Source: Streptomyces syringium (GTDB lineage Bacteria > Actinomycetota > Actinomycetes > Streptomycetales > Streptomycetaceae). From it: a DNA stretch of 64,000 nucleotides. Positions 17,554-24,987 of this stretch are shown here, piece after piece. The notes beneath the pieces are model-generated. The model ran no database searches and was not told the origin of the DNA. It saw nothing but the letters and a program-made list of their open reading frames with translations. The stretch spans positions 620,001 to 684,000 of the forward strand of contig NZ_JAGIOH010000001.1 of NCBI RefSeq assembly GCF_017876625.1, written 5' to 3'. Position numbers and translations under genes: made by a program. How positions within the stretch are numbered: position 1 is the first letter of the stretch; every line of letters starts with the position of its first letter.

Positions 17554-18073
17554 CCTCCTCGGCCGTCTCCGCCTGATAGACCACTCGGCAGCGGCCCGAG
17601 CCGGCCTTCGCCCGCTGCCACAGAGCGGGGGCCGGTTTGCGTTCCGCCTCGGTACGCGGGGTAAGGACGCGGTCGCCGAAGTCCTTCCAGGCGAACGGCT
17701 CGGGCCCCCGCCAGGTGGCGTCGACCTCCTGACGCAGCCTGGCGGCGCGCTCGGCGTCGGTCGTACCCCAGGAGGGCGGCACATTGGTGATCAGGCCGAC
17801 GGGAATGCGGCGTAGGCGCAGGGCACGCAGATAAGAGGCCGCGCCGGGTTGATAGCCGGTGCTGCCGTCGTCGGCGGTGTGCACGAGGGTCTCGCCCAGG
17901 TCGAAGTACACGATGGGGCACGCCCGTTCACGCGCGGCGGCCGTCGTTCTCGTGACCCCGCTCGCGTCTTCGGGCAGCGCCGCGCTCACCGTGGCGCTGA
18001 GCACGGCCCACACCACAGCCGCGCTCAGCGCGAGGCTTGCCCGCACGGAGCCCTTGGAGGCGGATCTGTCCAT
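17441..18073 (-). CDS. HAD-like hydrolase with signal peptide
   Basis: A 210-aa protein with an N-terminal signal-peptide-like segment (hydrophobic residues about 13-32) followed by a HAD-type motif I, IVYFDLGETLVHT, and motif II around GLITNVPPSW. In motif I the second Asp, the acid/base in most phosphatases, is replaced by Gly (DLGET), as in non-phosphatase HAD members. A Lys at RKPAP fits motif III. It may be an exported hydrolase, but a catalytically altered one. The last 113 bp overlap the convergent MFS gene, which is unusual. Start ATG 18073. Confidence 0.75.
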   Translation of the reverse strand: MDRSASKGSVRASLALSAAVVWAVLSATVSAALPEDASGVTRTTAAARERACPIVYFDLGETLVHTADDGSTGYQPGAASYLRALRLRRIPVGLITNVPPSWGTTDAERAARLRQEVDATWRGPEPFAWKDFGDRVLTPRTEAERKPAPALWQRAKAGSGRCRVVYQAETAEEVRAASSLGFVPYQVGRPHRPAFLPVRLVELLGRRSPA

Positions 18074-18640
18074 ACGTCATCGCCCTTTCGTCGTGCACAC
18101 CGGTCCACCACGCCCTACCCGTGCACACCGCGTATCACCCGGATCTCGCGGGGCCGTCCTCGGAGATGCACCGTACCGGCGGCCCCGGGGCGCGGGCGCC
18201 TGGCCCAGGTGCACTGTGTGGATGCGGTTCGTACAGCCACCGTGTGGCCGGGGGCAGCGGGCAGCCGGCCGCAACCATCCGTACTCGGTCGCCGACTGTG
18301 CGGTCTCCAGGAGTTCGGCCCGTTCCCGGCGCGCCAGTGGGGAGCGGAGCAGAGCGGCGTGCGATGCCTCGTTCAGGTCCGGACACCCGGTCCGGCCCGC
18401 GTCCCGCAGCTCACCATCCCCGCACCGGGACCGCGTCCGCGTTCCGCATCGCCCAGGTCGGACGAACGCTTCGGCGCAGGCCACTCCAGCAGGCAGCAGT
18501 CTTTGAGGAGCGGTCCGAGTTTCCGAACTTCTTTTGCCGTCGGTGCCGCGCAGTCGGATGGGGACCAGTGCGCGTGCGCGGAAGGACGTACGACGTAGCG
18601 CCCGCCTCGCACGCGCAAGGCTCGCCGTAGGTTGTGGACT
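18074..18640. other. 567-bp stretch without a convincing gene
   Basis: Several open frames exist on both strands, but they are all Arg/Pro-rich GC artefacts, lack ribosome sites and show no family motif. No strong hairpin or repeat was seen. The part nearest 18073 presumably contains the promoter of the HAD-like gene. Confidence 0.5.
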
Positions 18641-19450
18641 TCAGGTGGCCTTGGCGACCAGCCGGTCGGCGAGCTTGCACAGGCGGCGGACCGTGCGGTC
18701 CTCCATGGCTACTGGGGCTGCCGGGGAGAGCGCGGTGCGGTCGTAGTAGGCGCCGGGGACGACCTCGGTGGCCGGGTCGCACAGGCGCACCACGCGCTCG
18801 GCGCCATCGACGGCGGAGTCGCCCTCGTGCGCGTAGAGCGGGAGCAGAGCGGTGTCGCAGATACCGGGGTGCACGCTGACGGAGGTCCAGGGAGCCTTTT
18901 CCCGGGCGGAGACCGTCAGGGCGAGCTGGGACTGGGCGTAGGCGGCGAGCCGGGAGTAGCGCTTGGCGCGGTGGGGGTCGTTCCAGGCGATGGAAGCCGT
19001 GCGGTGCATGGCGGAGGAGACGTTGACGACGCGGCTGCCGGGGCGGGCGGACAGTGGGTCGGACAGCTCGTGGGTGAGGAGGTAGGCAGCCAGGAAGTTG
19101 ACCTGGAGAGAGATTTCATTGCCGTCGGCGGTCATGGTGTGGCGCTCGGGAGCGACGACAGCCGCGTTGTTGACCAGGACGTCCAGGACGGGGTGCCCGT
19201 CGGCGACCCGGGCGGCCATGCTCCGCACCTCGTCGAGGCGGGAGAAGTCCGCGACGGCAAGGCACAGGCGCGAGGCGTCGACGCCGGAGGCCACCAGTCG
19301 GTCAATGGCGTTCTGACCGGATGCCACGTCCGGCGCGTGCGCGATGACGGTGCAGCCCTGCCCGGCGAGCAATCGGGCGGTCTCCCAGCCGATTCCTGAG
19401 GTGGCGCCGGTGACCAGCACGGTCCTGGGGGCGGGCAAGACAGAAGACAT
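18641..19450 (-). CDS. short-chain dehydrogenase/reductase-like protein with Lys-to-Gln active site
   Basis: A 269-aa classical SDR scaffold: cofactor loop TGATSGIG at about residues 15-22, NNAA at about 90, catalytic Ser in VNVSS, and the active-site Tyr in AAYAQSQLAL. The expected YxxxK reads Y-A-Q-S-Q; the DNA clearly gives CAG where almost all members have AAG/AAA. The Lys orients the ribose and lowers the Tyr pKa, so catalysis may be lost or altered. ATG 19450 has GGAG 9 bp upstream. The closest type by sequence is the retinol-dehydrogenase-like/WWOX group (HRTASIAWND). It stands alone on its strand. Confidence 0.85.
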   Translation of the reverse strand: MSSVLPAPRTVLVTGATSGIGWETARLLAGQGCTVIAHAPDVASGQNAIDRLVASGVDASRLCLAVADFSRLDEVRSMAARVADGHPVLDVLVNNAAVVAPERHTMTADGNEISLQVNFLAAYLLTHELSDPLSARPGSRVVNVSSAMHRTASIAWNDPHRAKRYSRLAAYAQSQLALTVSAREKAPWTSVSVHPGICDTALLPLYAHEGDSAVDGAERVVRLCDPATEVVPGAYYDRTALSPAAPVAMEDRTVRRLCKLADRLVAKAT

Positions 19451-19980
19451 GGTGATCCACTCCGGGATATGGGCAAAGACGACAGCACCCCCCTGGAGGG
19501 AGGGGGCGTCGTGCGAACGAGAAGGCGTCGCCAAGCGCTCAAGGAACGCCGACGAGCATGTAACTGAAGAGGTGCGACGGCTTCCGCGGACGCGTCTTGC
19601 GTCAACGGGCCGCCGGAGCTCCTGAGGTGCGGTGCGCTAAAGCACCACGTTCACCGCACCGGCAGCGAACAGCGCGCAGGACTCGGCAACGCCGTATGAG
19701 GCGGCCGGTCGTCATGGCGCAAAGAGCTGTTCACGTCATCCATTCAACGAGCCCGCAGCTCCAGGTTCAACCGACCCTCCGCATTCCTGACGCCGCCCTG
19801 ATACGGGGTCGGCCACGCGCTTGCCGCGAATCGCACACGGTGCGAACCGTCCACCCCTGGCCCCTCGCTTGCCGCACTCGAAGCGCAAGCCCCGAGTGCC
19901 GGCAGGACCTTCATCCCGATTTGGTCACCGTGCGGGACACCACCGGGGGTCAGGGCGCCCCCGCCCGACCTCTCGGTCTG
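19451..19980. other. 530-bp stretch without a convincing gene
   Basis: This lies between the SDR start and the end of the MarR-type gene. Open frames here are compositional shadows without ribosome sites or motifs. No insertion-sequence sequence or strong dyad was recognised. The first ~100 bp should contain the SDR promoter. Confidence 0.5.
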
Positions 19981-20448
19981 TCAGGCCGCCGTCCCGCCCG
20001 CGTTGCGAATCATTTGCTGGAGCACCTTGAGTGTGGTCACGTAGTCCGCGTCGTCGATGCCCTCGTGGAGGGCGGCGCGGATCGCGGGGGCATTGCGTGC
20101 GAGGTTGAGGCGGGCCTGTTCGCCCTCCTCGGTGAGCCACAGCCGGTCTTCGGCGTCGCGGGTCAGCCAGCCGCGCTCAAGGAGCACCTCGGCCTCCGCC
20201 GCCAGATCGTCCTCGGGACGGATGTAGGAGGCCATGGCCTCCCTGAGCTCGGGGATGGTCATTCCCTCGCCGTCGGGTGAGATGTCGTTCTCCGACAGGT
20301 TGCGCAGCAGCCAGAACTGGGGCTGGGTGTAGCCCTTTTCGACCTGCCGGGCCCGGGTATACGCGATCAGCGCCTCGTAGGCGATACCCGTCCAGTATGC
20401 GGCGGGCTGTCCGGCGAGTTCGGCGTCGGAGGCCTGTTGGGTCGTCAT
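19981..20448 (-). CDS. MarR-family transcriptional regulator
   Basis: A 155-aa winged-helix protein. The central part has the MarR layout: helix-turn-helix around TIPELREAMASYIRPEDDLAAEAEVLLERGWLTR, then a wing DAEDRLWLTEEGEQARLNL, flanked by N- and C-terminal dimerisation helices. It starts at ATG 20448 after AGGAGGGGG. Neighbours give no clear target; it may control itself or the divergent or upstream genes. The ligand is unknown. Confidence 0.85.
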   Translation of the reverse strand: MTTQQASDAELAGQPAAYWTGIAYEALIAYTRARQVEKGYTQPQFWLLRNLSENDISPDGEGMTIPELREAMASYIRPEDDLAAEAEVLLERGWLTRDAEDRLWLTEEGEQARLNLARNAPAIRAALHEGIDDADYVTTLKVLQQMIRNAGGTAA

Positions 20449-20614
20449 GAGTTGTGTCCCCCTCCTGGTGCTTCGGTCAGAGCCCGCACCTCGTGCAGGT
20501 CATGCTGAGACCGTAGGACCTCAAGTGCGGTTGAGGACAAGTGGGTGATCTTCCGGACGGCGCCGAGCGGACGCCGCCGGGGCTCGGTGGATTGTCCTTG
20601 GGGAAATGGGTGGT

Positions 20615-21247
20615 TCAGGGGGGTGTGAGGGTGTCGAGCCGGGCGGCGAGGTCGGGGTGGGCGGCGGCCAGGTAGGGGCGGGCGGCGGCCAGGGGGGCGA
20701 TGAGGTCGGCGGGGTCGTCGTGGGCAAGGGCCGCGTGAAGCTTGTCGAGCGGGCGGCGGGCAACGGCGGGCAGGTCGGTGAGGGCGGTGATCTGGCCCGC
20801 GATGCGCCGCAGGTCGGCGGCGTTGGCGCGGGCCCAGGCGGCGGTGGTCCGTTCGGCGGCCCGGGCCCGGCGGGTGGCCGTCACGCGCTGCTCGCCGGTG
20901 GTCCCGGCAGCGCCGGGGCGGCCGCGTAGATAGCGGCGCTCGGCTGCCTGACGGCTGGCGACGCCGAGGGGATGGGCGAGATCGGCCCAGCTGGCGCCCG
21001 CGTCGCGGGCGGTTTCGATCAGGCCGGTCTCCCATCCGGCGAGCTGCTCGCGCACCTGCCGCAGCAGCACCAGGGAGGCCAGTGCCTGCTCCGGCCCGGG
21101 ACCGGGACCGTCGGGCATGTCCGGAGAGTCCCGCTGGGCGTCGCGCAGGGCGTCGTCTATGGCGTTCAGGGCCGCTGCGGCGGCCAGGAACGACGCCGGG
21201 CTGTGGGCGTTCGTACGGGTCTTGGGCGGCTGGTCGGCTGCGGTCAC
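20615..21247 (-). CDS. putative hsp18 transcriptional regulator
   Basis: A 210-aa Ala/Arg-rich, mostly helical protein. The central segment GASWADLAHPLGVASRQAAERRYLRG resembles an HTH that recognises DNA. Proteins of this kind are commonly named HSP18 transcriptional regulator in Streptomyces genomes because they stand divergent to small heat-shock genes, exactly as here. GTG 21247 follows GGGAGG with 5-bp spacing. The start codon lies 18 bp from the first of two RheA-type operators, so it is probably autoregulated. I do not claim it is RheA itself; the operator match is to the RheA site, and which protein binds here is open. Confidence 0.8.
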   Translation of the reverse strand: MTAADQPPKTRTNAHSPASFLAAAAALNAIDDALRDAQRDSPDMPDGPGPGPEQALASLVLLRQVREQLAGWETGLIETARDAGASWADLAHPLGVASRQAAERRYLRGRPGAAGTTGEQRVTATRRARAAERTTAAWARANAADLRRIAGQITALTDLPAVARRPLDKLHAALAHDDPADLIAPLAAARPYLAAAHPDLAARLDTLTPP

Positions 21248-21264
21248 GGACGCCTCCCTCGGTT

Positions 21265-21283
21265 TGTCATCGCTTCGACGACA
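21265..21283. promoter_or_regulatory. RheA-type operator, upstream copy (one mismatch)
   Basis: TGTCATC at 21265-21271, 5-nt spacer, then GACGACA at 21277-21283. The site published for RheA of Streptomyces albus is TGTCATC-N5-GATGACA, so one base differs. It begins 26 bp before the perfect copy and lies between the two divergent genes, close to the start of the regulator. Confidence 0.7.
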
Positions 21284-21289
21284 TCATGG

Positions 21290-21318
21290 TTGTCATCCAT
21301 TGGATGACATGTTACAAG
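21290..21318 (+). promoter_or_regulatory. hsp18 promoter overlapping the perfect operator
   Basis: A -35 candidate TTGTCA (21290-21295) and -10 candidate TACAAG (21313-21318) are separated by 17 bp, giving a vegetative-type promoter. The perfect operator at 21291-21309 covers the -35 and most of the spacer, so a bound repressor would exclude polymerase. The transcript would begin about 45-50 bp upstream of the hsp18 ATG. Confidence 0.65.
21291..21309. promoter_or_regulatory. RheA-type operator, perfect copy
   Basis: TGTCATC-CATTG-GATGACA is an exact match to the RheA consensus TGTCATC-N5-GATGACA. The dyad in fact extends to 9-bp arms (TGTCATCCA / TGGATGACA) around a single T. Confidence 0.85.
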
Positions 21319-21374
21319 AGTGTCAGTGAGCGCATTGGCAGCAACTGCCTGAATCTGCTGGAGGTGCTTTCACC

Positions 21375-21806
21375 ATGTTGATGCGCACTGCCCCCTTCCG
21401 TGAGCTGGACCGGCTGACGCAGCAGCTGATGGGCGCGGGCACCTGGTCGAGGCCGTCGGCCATGCCGATGGACGCCTACCGCGAGGGTGCCGAGTACGTG
21501 ATGGCCTTCGACCTTCCCGGTGTCACCGAGGACGCGATCGACATCGACGTCGAGCGGAACATGCTCACCGTCAAGGCCGAGCGCCGGCCGGTGACGAAGG
21601 CCGACGACGTGCAGACGGAGCTGTCCGAGCGGCCGCTGGGCGTCTTCTCCCGCCAGCTCGTGCTCGCAGACAGCCTCGACACCGAGCACATCAAGGCCGA
21701 CTACGACTCGGGCGTGCTCACCCTGCGCGTCCCGATCGCCGAGCGCGCCAAGCCCCGCAAGATTTCCGTCGGCGTCGGCTCCGGCCGCAGGGAGGTCTCC
21801 GGCTGA
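21375..21806 (+). CDS. hsp18: Hsp20/alpha-crystallin small heat-shock protein
   Basis: ATP-independent chaperone of 143 aa. The N-terminal arm ([13 protein letters not shown]) is followed by the alpha-crystallin domain at about residues 35-130: [20 protein letters not shown], the [16 protein letters not shown] strand and the signature [15 protein letters not shown]. The C-terminal extension has the KPRKISV anchor. GGAGG stands upstream of ATG 21375. It is regulated from the operator-covered promoter and probably induced by heat. The product would bind unfolding proteins in the cytoplasm. Confidence 0.96.
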   Translation: MLMRTAPFRELDRLTQQLMGAGTWSRPSAMPMDAYREGAEYVMAFDLPGVTEDAIDIDVERNMLTVKAERRPVTKADDVQTELSERPLGVFSRQLVLADSLDTEHIKADYDSGVLTLRVPIAERAKPRKISVGVGSGRREVSG

Positions 21807-21888
21807 CACCGGCCGGGCCGATACGGAGGACGGGCACCTGATCTCCCCTCACCCGTCCTCCCCCCGTGGGCAGCCCGAAGAAGGAGGG

Positions 21889-22069
21889 GAGCGGTTCGGC
21901 GGGGCGACCGCCGCCTGGATCGAGGGCGCCACCGAGCAGACCGCGGCCTGGGACGTCAGCGCCGTGCTGTCCACCGTCGCCGACGCCACCGGCGATGACC
22001 TGTGGGGGCGGCCCTGCTTCAGCTCCCCGTCGGCTACGGCCGTCTCCTCGGCCGCCCCAGCCCACCTGA
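21889..22069 (+). pseudogene. decayed DUF2267 C-terminal fragment
   Basis: Frame fragments ERFGGATAAW, VSAVLSTVADATGDDL and, after a frame change near 22000, LLQLPVGYGRLLGRP line up with the intact protein just downstream (DTGSVFSAVAAHAGPDLV ... LGQLPTGYALLFGRAEL). It therefore looks like the tail of a second DUF2267 gene that lost its beginning and suffered a small indel. It lies between hsp18 and the intact DUF2267 gene. Confidence 0.6.
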
Positions 22070-22139
22070 CCATGACCGGTGGCGCCGCGCCACCGGCACC
22101 ACCCCACCCATCCCGGCTCCACGAAAGGCATGCACTGCA

Positions 22140-22583
22140 GTGATCTCCCAGGCCCGCGTACCGCTTGAGCACCAGCAGCCGTACGGGACGGCGTACGAAC
22201 AGATGCTGGAGAAGGTCCGCTACGAGGGCGCCTACCCCACCCGCGAGCGAGCCGACGAAGCCGTCCGCCTGGTCCTCGCGGGGCTCGGACGCCAGCTGAC
22301 CGGCGACGAACGCGTCGATCTCGCCGCCTGTCTGCCCTTGGAGGCCGCACGCGTACTGACCGCGCAGATCCCCGACACCCGGCCCCTGACCGGCTGGGCC
22401 TTCGTCAAGGACCTCGCCGCCCGCACCGGCGCCTCTCTGGCCACCACCCGCTGGGACACCGGATCCGTCTTCTCCGCCGTCGCCGCCCACGCCGGCCCCG
22501 ACCTCGTCACCCGCATCCTGGGCCAGCTCCCCACCGGCTACGCCCTGCTGTTCGGCCGCGCCGAACTCACCTCCGCCGCGTAG
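22140..22583 (+). CDS. DUF2267 domain protein
   Basis: A 147-aa helical protein composed of a duplicated DUF2267 half: residues about 10-70 (YEQMLEKVRYEGAYPTRERADEAVRLVLAGLGRQLTGDERVDLAACLP) and about 80-145 (GWAFVKDLAARTGASLATTRWDTGSVFSAVAAHAG...LGQLPTGYALLFGRAEL). The family is of unknown biochemical role and is frequent beside stress genes in actinomycetes. GTG 22140 is the likely start, with a GAAAGG site about 11 bp upstream. Downstream of hsp18 on the same strand, it may be part of the heat-stress group. Confidence 0.82.
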   Translation: MISQARVPLEHQQPYGTAYEQMLEKVRYEGAYPTRERADEAVRLVLAGLGRQLTGDERVDLAACLPLEAARVLTAQIPDTRPLTGWAFVKDLAARTGASLATTRWDTGSVFSAVAAHAGPDLVTRILGQLPTGYALLFGRAELTSAA

Positions 22584-22710
22584 ACGGGGACATGCGTGCT
22601 CGGGGCGGGCGCGACGACCGCCGCGTCGCTGTCCGCCCCGCACCCCGGGGCGTCCGGGGCAACGCCGTCGGCCAAGTGCTTCGCCTGCCGATCCGGTGGA
22701 GATCCACCTG

Positions 22711-22969
22711 CTATTCCAGGCGACCGAACTCCACCTCCGTCGCGGGCTTGAACTCGATGACCACCCGAGCACCGTTTTCGTCAATGCCCCAAAGCGTTGA
22801 CCCGGCCGCCGTGCACAGACCCGGTGCTGTACTCGCCCGCCAGAATCCGCACGCCGACCATCGCCTCAAGGTTGGCCTCGGCAAGAACCTGCACATCGAG
22901 CTCGGCCTCAGCGAGGCGCGACACAACCTCTGTTACGCCGCTCTTCGCGTGGACCAGCTTCAGCCCCGA
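22711..22969 (-). pseudogene. DUF5655/NucS-like nuclease-domain fragment, frameshifted
   Basis: Reading minus-strand frames, LAEANLEAMVGVRILAGEYSTGSVHGGRV continues after a frame change near 22793 with GIDENGARVVIEFKP. This reproduces the N-terminal block of DUF5655-type proteins (usual text: EKNLEAFLGVRFLASEYSTGxxHGGRIDTLGIDENGxPVIIEYK), a restriction-endonuclease-like fold. The expected NENVINQGL continuation and the rest of a ~300-aa protein are missing, so it is truncated at both ends. Confidence 0.68.
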
Positions 22970-23018
22970 CACCCAAGGGTTCGGCGCGCGAGTCGGGGGC
23001 CGCCGAACCCCGGCTCCG

Positions 23019-23249
23019 TCACACCGCCACGGCGCCCGGGGCCTGGGCGGCCTCCTCGCCGACCTGTTCCGTCGCAGGCCAGCCGTACTCGCCCATGATC
23101 TCGCCGAGGCGGTCACCATGCCGTGCGGTCAATCGCCGCCAGGCCGACTGCTCGGCGGGGTCATCGCTGTTCGCGCGGATTGAGGACTGGTGATCGGCCG
23201 TAGCCATGTCCGTGAGTTCCGCCCTCAGTGCGGCAACGTCGTGCGCCAC
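23019..23249 (-). pseudogene. DUF6624-like protein, truncated
   Basis: A 76-aa frame. RAELTDMATADHQ, WRRLTARHGDRLGEIMGEYGWPATEQVGEEAAQ resembles the first half of DUF6624 proteins (ELLxMAxxDQ ... VDxxNTxRLKEIxxxHGWPGxSLVGxDGA). It ends at a stop where family members continue for another 60-100 residues (AWLLAQHAD...). It could be an intact short homologue, but with the broken gene beside it, truncation is more likely. Confidence 0.5.
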
Positions 23250-23410
23250 TCTTCAACTCGACATAGGCGCGTTTGTCGAATCTCGTGGCCACAGCCCAGA
23301 AGCTCTTTGAGGGTGTTGCCGGCGGGCCGCCCGCCGCGGCGCTTGCGGTCGGCCCGCCGGCCAGGTGCCCGGATCCACTCCCAACGCGGTGCTCCGGACC
23401 CCGAGCCTTC

Positions 23411-23455
23411 TGTCAGGGCTCCTTGACACCCATGCGATGTCAGGGCAGCCTGACA
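23411..23455. repeat. tandem TGTCAGG-N4-CCTGACA palindromes
   Basis: Copy 1 at 23411-23428 (TGTCAGG-GCTC-CTTGACA, one mismatch) and copy 2 at 23438-23455 (TGTCAGG-GCAG-CCTGACA, perfect) repeat with a 27-bp period; the match continues into CACCCATG after each. They stand directly before the HTH/Clp-N pair and look like a double operator, although the second one reaches almost to the chosen ATG. Confidence 0.6.
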
Positions 23456-23458
23456 CCC

Positions 23459-23701
23459 ATGGGAGCTGAGGACACACCGGCCTCGCTGGCCGGACAGGTC
23501 ACCGACAAGGACCCCGCGGTGGGACTGCAGGCCGTCGTCGCCTTGCGCCGTCTCCTGGAAGAACTCGAACGGGTCCACGTCGACAACGCCCGCGACCAGG
23601 ACTGGTCATGGCAGAGCATCGCCACGTCGCTCAACGTCAGCAGGCAGTCGGTGCACGAGAAGCATGCGAGCAGACGCAAAGCCGAAGGCAAGGAGAAATA
23701 G
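23459..23701 (+). CDS. small HTH protein paired with Clp-N protein
   Basis: An 80-aa protein. A helical N-terminal part (VGLQAVVALRRLLEELERVHVDNARDQDWSW) is followed by a helix-turn-helix, QSIATSLNVSRQSVHEKHASRR, at about residues 51-72. This is the common actinomycete partner of stand-alone Clp N-terminal proteins, and that gene follows after 1 bp. The start is uncertain: ATG 23459 has no ribosome site, and ATG 23432 lies 9 codons upstream in frame within the palindromes. It probably binds the tandem dyads and controls its own operon. Confidence 0.78.
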   Translation: MGAEDTPASLAGQVTDKDPAVGLQAVVALRRLLEELERVHVDNARDQDWSWQSIATSLNVSRQSVHEKHASRRKAEGKEK

Positions 23702-23702
23702 C

Positions 23703-24248
23703 GTGTTTGAATTTTTCACCGACCGCGCGAGGCACGCCGTGGTGCTGTCCCAGGACGAGGCGATCGCCCTCGGCCATGACTTCATCGGTACGGAACACCT
23801 GCTGCTCGGCCTGGTCGGCACCGACCGGAGCACGGCCGGGGACGTGTTGCGTGAGCAGGGCGTCGAGCTCACACGGGCCAGGGAGGAGACCGTGCGCATC
23901 CTGAAGGCCGCCGGAATCGTCGCCACCGGCGGACAACCCGCGAAGGACGCGCTGTCGTCCATCGGCATCGACGTCGAGGCGATCCAGCGCCAGGCCGATG
24001 ACAACTTCGGCCCCGGCGCCTTCCAGTACCCGAGGCCCGCCTACACCCCGGATGCCAAGAAGGCACTCGAACAAACCCTGAGCGAGGCGCGTGCACTGGG
24101 CCAGGAGAAGTTCGGCACCGAGCACATCCTGCTCGGCATGCTGGCCGCGGGAGAAGGCCGAGGCCTCGATGTGCTGGCGGCCCTGGGCGCGGACCCCGAC
24201 GGCCTGCGCGAGGCGGTGCTGACGCGGGTGGCCAGGGACGCCTCGTAG
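23703..24248 (+). CDS. Clp N-terminal domain protein (ClpC-like adaptor without ATPase)
   Basis: 181 aa, consisting of two Clp_N repeats: FTDRARHAVVLSQDEAIALGHDFIGTEHLLLGLV at about residues 5-40, and YTPDAKKALEQTLSEARALGQEKFGTEHILLGML at about 103-140. These are the substrate/adaptor docking repeats of ClpC/ClpA; the AAA+ modules are absent. It may compete with or modulate ClpC, or act as a stress chaperone. GTG 23703 has an AAGGAG site inside the end of the HTH gene, so the two are cotranslated. Confidence 0.9.
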   Translation: MFEFFTDRARHAVVLSQDEAIALGHDFIGTEHLLLGLVGTDRSTAGDVLREQGVELTRAREETVRILKAAGIVATGGQPAKDALSSIGIDVEAIQRQADDNFGPGAFQYPRPAYTPDAKKALEQTLSEARALGQEKFGTEHILLGMLAAGEGRGLDVLAALGADPDGLREAVLTRVARDAS

Positions 24249-24269
24249 CGACGATTGCGGGTATGCGGA

Positions 24270-24296
24270 CGCCGCCCGGCCCGGAGCCGGGCGGCG
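24270..24296. terminator. GC-rich hairpin after the Clp-N gene
   Basis: An 11-bp perfect stem (CGCCGCCCGGC / GCCGGGCGGCG) with loop CCGGA starts 22 bp after the Clp-N stop. It lacks a T-run, as is normal for Streptomyces terminators. Confidence 0.75.
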
Positions 24297-24478
24297 CCCC
24301 ACGGGCCACTGGCCGAGCGCGGGAGTCCAGCTGCCCGCGGCACCCCGGCTGCCGTCGCGCCACCCTTCTTCGAGCCGCATAGGCTGGAGGAACGAGCGGT
24401 CCCGCGTACGCGGATGTTTCCACGGGGCACGACTGGAAACGCGCGGGACGAGAGATTCCCTCACTCGCGGAGGACGTC

Positions 24479-24682
24479 ATGACCAAGAATCCGCAGCAGA
24501 ACGCCCTGCGGCGTAGTGGGAAGGGTGCTACCTCCCAGGACTCCGCTGCTTCAAAGGCGGGTCTCGACAAGAAGGTCGGCCCCGGTGGCCCCGCATCACG
24601 CGCCCGTGGGACCGACAAGGGCACCAAGGGCGGTGGCCAGGGCGGAGGTACGCCCCCCGAGCAGCACCCCGACCACCCGTGA
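24479..24682 (+). CDS. small hydrophilic Gly/Lys-rich protein
   Basis: A 67-aa, strongly hydrophilic, probably disordered protein (SKAGLDKKVGPGGPASRARGTDKGTKGGGQGGG). ATG 24479 is preceded by GGAGGACGTC. The composition recalls KGG-type and hydrophilin-like stress proteins, but no defined family was recognised. It is followed 35 bp later by another small hydrophilic gene. Confidence 0.65.
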   Translation: MTKNPQQNALRRSGKGATSQDSAASKAGLDKKVGPGGPASRARGTDKGTKGGGQGGGTPPEQHPDHP

Positions 24683-24717
24683 AACCGCGGGCGGCGCCCG
24701 GAAGGAGGCGAGCATCC

Positions 24718-24888
24718 ATGCAGCGCCAGAGCAACAAGCACGGGCCCAAGAAGGACGATCAGCTGAAGAAGGAAGCGGAGCACCAGAGCCGTTCCGGGCG
24801 GCCGACCCGGTCCGAGGAATGGCGTGATCCGGAAGCCCTCACGCAGGACGAGGATTCGCCCCGCAGGCAGCGCCCGCGCGAAGAGTGA
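24718..24888 (+). CDS. small charged protein
   Basis: 56 aa, almost entirely charged or polar (HGPKKDDQLKKEAEHQSRSGRPTRSEEWRDPE). AAGGAGG lies 10 bp before ATG 24718. It is conserved-looking in the sense of a clean ribosome site and a downstream terminator, but no family was recognised. It probably forms a unit with the preceding small gene; a role in desiccation or osmotic stress would fit the setting but is only a guess. Confidence 0.6.
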   Translation: MQRQSNKHGPKKDDQLKKEAEHQSRSGRPTRSEEWRDPEALTQDEDSPRRQRPREE

Positions 24889-24891
24889 ACC

Positions 24892-24942
24892 CGGCCGTCG
24901 TACGCCTACCGCCTGCGCCGACGCGCAGGCGGACGACGGCCG
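24892..24942. terminator. strong composite hairpin
   Basis: An outer stem CGGCCGTCGT/ACGACGGCCG (24892-24901 with 24933-24942) and an inner stem CCGCCTGCG/CGCAGGCGG (24909-24917 with 24924-24932) are separated by a 7-nt bulge. It lies 3 bp after the stop of the small charged protein and before the convergent PAP2 gene, so it may serve both strands. Confidence 0.8.
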
Positions 24943-24987
24943 CGGGTCGGCCGCGGGTCTCGGCTGATGCGGTGCCCCCGACGCCAC

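Noticed and set aside
18077-18618. Several short minus-strand frames in the 18.1-18.6 kb gap
   Set aside because: They have biased composition, no family motif and no ribosome site. I could not support any as a gene.
20445-21035. 196-codon Pro/Arg-rich frame overlapping the hsp18 regulator
   Set aside because: It is an off-frame shadow; the 20615-21247 frame has the HTH-like segment, ribosome site and expected divergent position.
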